From Tigriopus japonicus (Eukaryota; Arthropoda; Copepoda; Harpacticoida; Harpacticidae): a DNA stretch of 64,000 bases. The notes below the pieces were generated by a model that saw only the letters and a program-made list of their open reading frames with translations, was not told where the DNA came from and made no database searches. A program made the position numbers and the translations under genes. Of the stretch, positions 56,301-64,000 are shown in pieces. The DNA lies in contig CM021320.1 of NCBI GenBank assembly GCA_010645155.1, positions 5,594,724 to 5,658,723 of the forward strand, given 5' to 3'. Position 1 is the first letter of the stretch; every line of letters begins with the position of its first letter.

Positions 56301-59300
56301 GAAAGATGACACCTGTGCTCCTGTCAGAATTTCTGGCTGAACACCCCTCAAGCTTGAGGTGAACTGAATTGTGTTTTATTTGAGAGCTTCTTCCCCTCGT
56401 AGTCTCTCGCGTCCGTGTTTTTCAACGGGCTTCTGCCAAGCAAAAGACGGGTCAAGGAAGGAATGAGCGTGCGATGGTGCCGAACGCGAGAGTGGCGAGA
56501 TGACGGAGATTTGGATCTTGGCCAGATCAAATTGCCGTCGGGCACAATTTATCGCCAAAACGCGAGAATTGCCAAGGGTGAAGAAGTGTGAGAAACTAGA
56601 GGGAGATGATTAAATGGGGACCATGATGAGGGTTTTTCTCCTCGGCAAACACAATCGCAACATCCTTTAAGGTGACAATGACCTCTGGGCCTGACAATAC
56701 TTAAGGTTCGATTGGCAACATGGCCCATAACGCAAAAATCAAAGTTTATCGAAGTCATTAAAACAGCAGTGCCTGATGCAATGCATCACATCAATGATCC
56801 ACGATACACTGAAGTAAAAAATGTTTCTTGGGATCAATACCTTGAAGCTCGTGGTTTTGACGCTTTATCACGGAGTAATAGCTCTGAATATTGGACGAGA
56901 TGATTGCGCTGATTGCGATTTTATGACCCCCGAACACCATGAAATAGTCATCAACAGCAGGATTTGAATCTGATCTCCATCCGATTTTTTTTCTTCTCAA
57001 TATCATTTGCCTTCAACTTCGAACTACACATCAGAATACTCCACTCTCTACATGTGACCTGATCCCGAGAGTCAAAGAAATGGATTTATTTCACTCGACC
57101 CGACTTGGAACGCCGCCGTCTTCGAGTCCATTGACTCTTGTTCACTGGCAACCAACCTTGGAGCCGAAATCTCCCACGATCTGTGTTCATCTCTTGGAAA
57201 TTGCTCGAGCACAACATCAACGGACAAACTTGAGACGATATCGAATCCCTTGGAGAGACATTCTCTGATTCCTTCGAGTCCACCACCACCATCACCACCC
57301 CTGCTGATTGGAACTCGTCTTTCAGCTCTGCAGACGTTCCCGCTAATACTCTGTTATTCTTGTCAACCCTCACTCCCGCAACTTGTGGACATGTCCAGAC
57401 TTGGAATCCCTCAGACTCGGGGGTTAATGGATGTATTTGTTTCATCGCCCTGATTTAACGAAAGGAACTTTGAAGTTTATCTTCTTCGGCAAAACCAGAA
57501 ATGACATGAGCTTCAATGACTAATGATTGAGATCTTCAGCGTTGTGCTTGCTCCGAGTTGGTATCTAGATATCCAGAACTTGCCAGTCTTGCTTAATGCC
57601 CCAATCCAACAAGGCTCTTATGGAGCGACAAGATGGTAATGTCCTTTGTTGGAGCCTGCTTATCGCTTGCTCGCCATTTGAAGTGACACGATTAATTCAG
57701 TCAGTAAAATCTTCGACTCAAGCCAAAACCTCAAAGCATTTTTGCTTTCATGGAGTCCACATTTTTCTCAGTGGGCTCTTTGGAATGACATTGAAAACTC
57801 CGGAATTGAGGGTCTTTTTTGAAAAGGAAAAACAATTTCATCCATATCCTCCTTGGCAAGAAAGAATTGTCATTATGTAAATTTGGTGGTCACCAAAGAG
57901 ATCATCTTGGGTTTCAAGATGGATGAAATTGAAAAATGGTTCTTGGCAGGTCTCCTTCCTTTGGTTTGAAAGCAAGCAAAGCAATCTTCCATTATTTTCT
58001 ACCACAATCTCGCTCCTCAATTGAAAAAAAAACCCGCAGTAGATCGGCATCGATGGCCGATGAATAGGTACAACCTGTAGTGCTTGTTGTACCTTTTTTA
58101 TGGAGACACTCGCAAACACGTCAATGACATGGTTCAAGCCACAAAAGAGGCCATTGTGCGATTGGATCACGAAGTACCAAGTTTCCCACCCTGAAAAATG
58201 CGAAAAGACCCAGGGTCGAACCAACCGAGGAGTGTTCGGGGAACTCAATAAACCAGTCAAGAACCGTCACGATATACCATGACTTTGCTCCCTTTTATTA
58301 GTCTCAAGAATGCCAATGGACCCTTTAAAAAACTCGCTTAAAGCGCTGATCCTGTGCGTTATTTTCGAATATCGTCATCTTTTGATAGCAAACCAAGTCA
58401 AGAGGAGGTGCATGTGCGTACACTTACTATTCGTGTGCTTTTAATCTTGGGCATTCTCCCACACTCAATCAAGCTCGGAGTAGACATTCTTAACCAACCC
58501 CAAAGCAACCCATCGCCAGACAGTTTGGCAGAGCACCTCCGATCAATGTGAGCTCTAATGTTCCATCCATAATATGTATACAGGTGGTTGGTTGGCCGTC
58601 TCCAATTCGAAGCATCTTTCTCGAGTACGGCACACGAGCCCAATGGAATGATGGGAGGGTAAGCTGGTTGGTTGGACACTTGGAATCGGGCGTTCTAACA
58701 AGATTAATATTCCCAAATTGCTATGGATTCGGGTCTGAAGACATTGGCCATGGATGGATGGTTGACCATCTTCCCGTCTGATCAGAGCGTTCCACTCATC
58801 AATGAGTGTGCGTGCGCAATGCACTCACTTGGGTTGGTATTGTTCTGCAGTGTCTTCAGCCAGATTCATCCTACAAGGTCCAACTTGTGCCTCCCACCGA
58901 GAGAGATTAATGAGAAACATAGACGAGTCTGATGGAATGAGATGCTGCTGCCTTGGAAACATCGCGTGAGAGCCCAGTCCGTTGACATCTCGAGTGTTTT
59001 GCAACGATATGAAAACAACGTTCGAATGCGAACTTGAAACTCTCTTCTCATACATGATGCCGATTCCGATTTTTGGTGGCTCGAACTAGAGTCATTTTAA
59101 TTTGTGAATGAACCAAGAGAGTTTATGATCCGGACTCTAAGCAATCGTTTCTCTTTCTTTCCCTAATTCCAATCAATTTGTGGTCAAAAACACAGGTTTG
59201 ACGCTGTGATTGAATCCACGATCTCGCAGAGATGTCGTTATCATTGGATGAGAATCGCTCCAATGTGTCAATCATATCTAATCGATTGGATGAAGGATCA

Positions 59301-61095
59301 AATCAAAGCCAATTTTCTGAAAGGGATCATCGCGTGGGTTAATAAGTGGGGTTGGTTGGGGTTCGATGATTTTTCTTTTCCTACCGGGAAATGCCTGTTT
59401 ATTATTTGGAGCAATATTGTTCATACTTACGCAGGAATTCTGTTGTTTCTCACCATTTCTCCCTAAAAATGTCAAGCATTTCCTGCACAATTATCGTGAG
59501 AGTGCCTTCTTGATCGAGGGTCTCGTTCCATATGTTTGGAATGGTTCGACATTTATCGCTTGGCTTCCACCAAAGAGTATTTTCTCGAAATTTTTGTGGT
59601 TTGCTTTGAAAAGAGTACCCACTAAAAATCCGCACGTCTGAACAATCAATTGCAGATGAGAGATTGGGCGAAAAAGAATTGAAAAGAACCCTGAATTGCT
59701 TTTTCATGATAGTGGGACTACATGCTTTTGGGAGGATCATTCAACATGATGAGTGTTTGAAAGCAATTGTTTGGAAGGGGAGTTCTCCAATGTTTCAGGC
59801 CTCTCTGGCACAAGGAAATGATTTGAAGGGAGGGGGGGCAGGTCGAAATAGGAATTTATACACTCTAGGTACACATGTTGTTAAAGATAGGCCTGACTGA
59901 ACTGAACTGTGTCTGTTCAAAACAACAGGAATGTTGATGAGTATTGCTCGTGGTTTCTTATGGTTTCAGGGTTTGAGATTTACGGGACTTCTTTTCAGTG
60001 TGAGTCTATGGTAGGAAAGTTTATTTGACTGCTGAAACGTTATGGATACTACGTACATGAACCATTTCTAATGGTTGATTAATAGCTAAATGGGTTGAAT
60101 TGTAATCATCTTCCGGATGCCAAGTGAAACACCTTCCATTTCTTTCCTTAAATTGGTGGTTGACGGAATCAAAGCATGAGACATCCGAAAATTACGATCC
60201 TCTGAGAGTTGCCCTGTTTTTCCTTGGTAATCTCAAACTTGGACAACCAACGGATTTGATCAGGAACGTCTAAGGTGGATATTTTTCTTGCCGAAGTGAT
60301 GACCGGTTTTAAGGGTGTTTTTGAGTCAAGACCAATTAATGCGGTGGTGCTTGCCTAGAAAGACCATCAATTTGTTCACAGGTGGTCTGTCATCAAATTA
60401 AGTGCAACAAGCCATCTCTCTTTTGCTCTGAGTCTTTTTGTCCAACTCAAGAAGACAAGAGAACCTGCTAGAATTGCTATGAAAGCAAGCACCAATTCTG
60501 AGATTGGCTTGAATTGAACTTCTGGTTGAGACCATTGCTTCTTATTTTTCGTCTTTTTTTTCTTTATGTGGCACTTTGAGGCTAGAGGCACTTCCTTTGG
60601 GGAGAGAAAATGGCCTTTAATTGGAAAAATGAGAGGCTTTTCTGTGGAAGAAAACCAACTTGAATGTTCAAATGTCAATGGCGGTAGTACTGAGCCGCCT
60701 CCTTATGCATACAATCATGTTATTATGGAAGTTCTGGGGTTTGCTGTCAAAGGTGCCACTCGTCCCGAAGTAGCATTGGAAAATTGGATTTCTTTTTCGT
60801 GATTGTGAGTTTGGTAACGGCAGTTGAGGGAAGTGCTTCCAACAGTCCAGAAAAGAATCATTGAAGTCCAAAATGACCCCTCAAAACGCATGACAACATC
60901 ATGAAACCAGCTACTGTGAAACACACTCGGTGAACTCCGAAAGCACTGAGAGAAATCCCGACTCTGAAGTGGCATGGTGAAGAGCTCCAAACACGAGATT
61001 GGTTAGTTCAAACTTACCCAATTGGCATTGGGGCAACAACACTTGAATGAGGGAAATTTACCAAATCTAAGTCTGCGACTTTCAAGAGTGTTTGG

Positions 61096-61143
61096 ATGGT
61101 TGGTTGACTGGATGGATGGTTGGGTGGTTGGGTGGTTGGTTGG
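61096..61143. repeat. GGTT/GGAT simple repeat
   Basis: Degenerate run of GGTTGGTT, GGATGGTT and GGGTGGTT units. Related short runs occur nearby (58650-58680). Confidence 0.75.
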
Positions 61144-61811
61144 GTCCCTCAGGTGAATTGCTTGGATGGCTCGAACAAGCCATATAACCATCAAGGCACT
61201 AATTACCTTGGGCTCACCTGACCTGAAATTGCCCTGGAGCAAAGGAAGTTGTGAACTACCACTTCTTTGACTTCTCCGGGGTCTCATGTCTCGGAAAGAA
61301 AGAGAGAAAGAAGTCAGGTTTGCCATTCTAGAGGGAACTATTATCATGCACTAATTTGTCACCTTTTCGATGACTGTTATAGCTGTTGGGATCATCATGC
61401 CACTGTCCAGCTAGAATTAAGTGTACATCCCATGGTGAAAGTTTGCATGTCACTGTCGATAAAAAATGACCCTTTTTTAGGAATGTCCGCCCCCTCCCTT
61501 TTGGCAACACTGCAGTCATATAAGAAAGAGAAATAATTCAAGAGACATTCGTGGTCGGTCTCCCTCTGTGTTGTACCCGAGTTGATGATCAAAACGGTTT
61601 GGGAAAACTGCTGCCGCTCTCACTGTCATATTGCCATTTGGTTTGCCAGAGAACTGAACTTCTCGGTCTCGATGGAAGAAGGAATGGGCTTTGGGTGCTT
61701 GAAGTCACCGACGGACGTCTTTGCTTCTTCACTTTGGTTGGCGTGGTTTGCTTGGGTCAATCGGATGGGAACGAACTGGAGCAGGTCTCTTGTTTCTTGC
61801 CCCACTGACTG

Positions 61812-61830
61812 GTGGTGGTGGTGGTGGTGG
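61812..61830. repeat. (GGT)n microsatellite
   Basis: Six GGT/GTG units. They give Trp-rich or His/Pro-rich artefact frames on the two strands. Confidence 0.85.
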
Positions 61831-64000
61831 CGCTGCTTGGCTTGAGGGTCTTTTGATTGCCGTGGATTTGAAGATATGACAATTGAGATTGACTTGGCTG
61901 GGAAATCGCACTCACCCACGGCTCAGAGGACAACTTCCAATCTTCTTCCAATAGTGATGAAAACACAGTATTGGACAGAGGGAAAATGGAAATTAGCCAT
62001 GCATGCCTGGGAGTGATGGGAATCCTTTCGAATCTTGAGCTGAATAGTGATATCCGATTTTTTTGGTTGGTTCCAACTCTCACAAGCTCCTCCATGTCGT
62101 GTCAAAGTTGTAAAATTCAGACCCTCTCAATGCCGAGTCATCATCAACGTGGTCTGTGCGAACGTGAATAAAGAAAAAGTCCGAAAGAGTGAGAGAGAAC
62201 GAGAAAGAAAGAGGCTTCGATTAAGCGTATATGAGCCCACCTAATCACGCACGAAAACTCTCGTTTTTACTCCTTAATCATGGGGCACAACAAGATAGTT
62301 TCATCATCACTGATCCGTCTGAAATTGGACTCAATAAACCTACAATTTTGTCTTCAAGTGCTTTTTGCTCCCCAAAGACGTAAATGAGGAATAAAAATCC
62401 CGGAGCTCACTTAACATCCCATTAAGTGGCAAACTAGATCACATCACTTGTCTACAAACTTTCCCAGGGTCCTTTCCACGATGCCCCAATGGACTATCAA
62501 AACACAAATTGGACTTTTTTGAGCAGTTTAGCCCTATCAATTCATGTGACTCGACCTTGTTTTCCGATGTACGGACATATGACATCTATGTGCTCTTCTA
62601 GAAGAAGCGGAATCTTTTGATCAGGTGAGTATGGAGAAGCTCTTTGTCAGTTTACAAATCACCTGAATGTCAAGTTGTCACCAATTCAACGTCAAAGCGT
62701 TTTGAGATACGGTTTTCCACTTATTTTACCCACAACTCATCTCTTCCATCCCTCAATAAGCAGGATAATCAACCCACCCACTCACTCACCCCTCATCCGC
62801 TTTTCTCGATCTCCTTTTGAAATAGCTTTTGGAGTCTTAAGTTTCCAGATGGATGAACAAGTGGCTCATATTTCCAAACTAATTCAGTTAGTACTCGCGC
62901 CCTGACATCGCTCCCTTGTATTCGATTCGCCCACCCTCCATTGGACGTGGTTCCTTGGATCATTCGATGACAGAAATGTGGGACCAGATCTCGAGAGAGT
63001 CTGAGAGATTTGACGAAATTATAAGTCTACATCTTGAAAACCATTCATGCACTTGGTCGATGAAAAGGTTGGTCTCAATGGACTGTGGTGAATTTGAACC
63101 GGGTCCCAAGGGAGATAGGATATGTTCAAGACCCCGAGAGAAGTTGCTAATTTTGGAGGGATATTAATGTCATAAGCCAAGGCACAGAGCATTAAAACCC
63201 GAGTTCATGAAATGGCTTGAGTTTCATGGTGCTTATGTTTTGAAATCATATATCGTCACACTGAAGAATCCAGATAGAAGCATACTCTCATTTATTAAAT
63301 GCCAACTTGCAATTCAGCAAAACAAATTGATTGATCAAGAAAAAAAACTCTTTTCCATAATACATATTTGAACCCAAAAACTAGCTTTGAATGCAACTCA
63401 CTTGCCATGTATGGCACATTTAAGAGCATATGGACACCAACTGTAAAGAATTTTCCGAGTCTCGTTTCCAATCCCGAAGTGAAGAGTGTATTAATAGTCT
63501 CGGCCATGGCGCCCTCCTCACTAACTCTCTGACTCCAAATCAAAGTTTGGAGCAAGTGAGTTGGAAAATTCGAAGAAATCTAACATTTCAACGCATAATT
63601 GGAGCTTCAGTCAAGACTCACTCACAGCTTTTTTGCAGGAAGAGATTTCATAAAATCACGAGATATCAAAATGAGGAGCCAACTGTCGCTTCACAAGTTT
63701 TTTGGTCTTTGAGTGAAACGAGAGTCACGCAAAGACACGTCGAGTCTCTCTGGTGAACCTTGTGTTCATAATCAAAATCAAGGCTTGTCGTTCTTATTAT
63801 CCGTCGTCACCCTGATGATTTAACCAGTTCAACTGGACGGCTAAGAAAGAATCCAGGACCGCATTCATTCAATAAGGTCTTCGCACCTGATCATTATCCT
63901 CCTTTGAATATAGCGTGAGAGAATTTTTTCCGCTCATTTCTTGAGCGGGTTCATGAGTCCTATGCATGCGTCGATGGCGTAAAAATGGACGAACCGTTCA

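Larger units (their letters stand above)
52486..64000. other. 11.5 kb with no recognisable gene
   Basis: Open frames are short, often in several overlapping frames, with no domain, signal peptide or consistent splice pattern. The first 3.4 kb are AT-rich. From about 55900 the composition is more balanced, with scattered short repeats, which may mean regulatory sequence, long introns or untranslated exons of a gene beyond the window. Notable items listed separately are an inverted repeat at 53258-53391 and simple repeats at 61096-61143 and 61812-61830. Confidence 0.45.

Noticed and set aside
57086..57445. 119-codon minus-strand frame, MKQIHPLTPESEG...
   Set aside because: No recognisable domain, no exon signals, and equally long frames on the opposite strand.

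Overview
This window is nuclear DNA from an invertebrate animal. Genes carry short GT-AG introns (58 to about 115 bp) plus a few introns of 0.7-3.4 kb, coding exons are more GC-rich than the AT-rich spacers, and several classes of eukaryotic transposon are present. The homologues (a Toll-type receptor ectodomain, an SLC46 transporter, tandem microsomal SDRs, ciliary genes) fit an arthropod. A copepod-like crustacean is my best guess, but the sequence does not prove it. There are no bacterial operons, CRISPR arrays or rRNA genes.

Layout. 1-921 (-): the 5' half of bifunctional CoA synthase (COASY), cut by the window edge. 922-9923: about 9 kb without a supported gene. 9999-15277 (+): a Toll-type LRR transmembrane receptor that ends just after its membrane segment, with no TIR domain. 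15.0-25.4 kb: a transposon-rich block. It holds a decayed second copy of the receptor's last exon, a broken hAT transposase inside long inverted repeats, a near-perfect foldback element, an intact gag-like zinc-knuckle ORF and a LINE 3' end. 25743-28734 (-): SDCCAG8 and CFAP298, two cilium/centrosome genes in tandem only 82 bp apart. 29555-30154 (-): a small PB1-plus-coiled-coil protein. 31957-36681 (+): taspase-1, whose 3.4 kb intron holds two non-autonomous hAT-like elements with 8-bp target duplications and a tRNA-like SINE fragment. 37433-40106 (-): two tandem retinol-dehydrogenase-like SDR genes. 43064-45798 (+): an SLC46-type transporter. 45979-50286 (-): NTAN1, convergent with it. 50.3-64 kb: no convincing gene apart from a jockey/CR1-like LINE fragment and simple repeats.

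Functional themes are housekeeping (CoA synthesis, Asn/N-degron, taspase proteolysis, retinoid or steroid redox), cilia, and innate-immunity-like recognition. The points most worth a second look are: (i) the CFAP298-SDCCAG8 pair, which looks like a dicistronic unit of functionally related genes; (ii) NTAN1 with Ser where the vertebrate enzyme has its proposed catalytic Cys; (iii) the TIR-less Toll-type receptor with a duplicated, stop-interrupted terminal exon 8.2 kb away; (iv) the hAT-like elements with exact 8-bp duplications and the foldback elements. Exon borders were inferred by eye from splice motifs, reading phase and remembered homologues; no alignment or transcript data were used.
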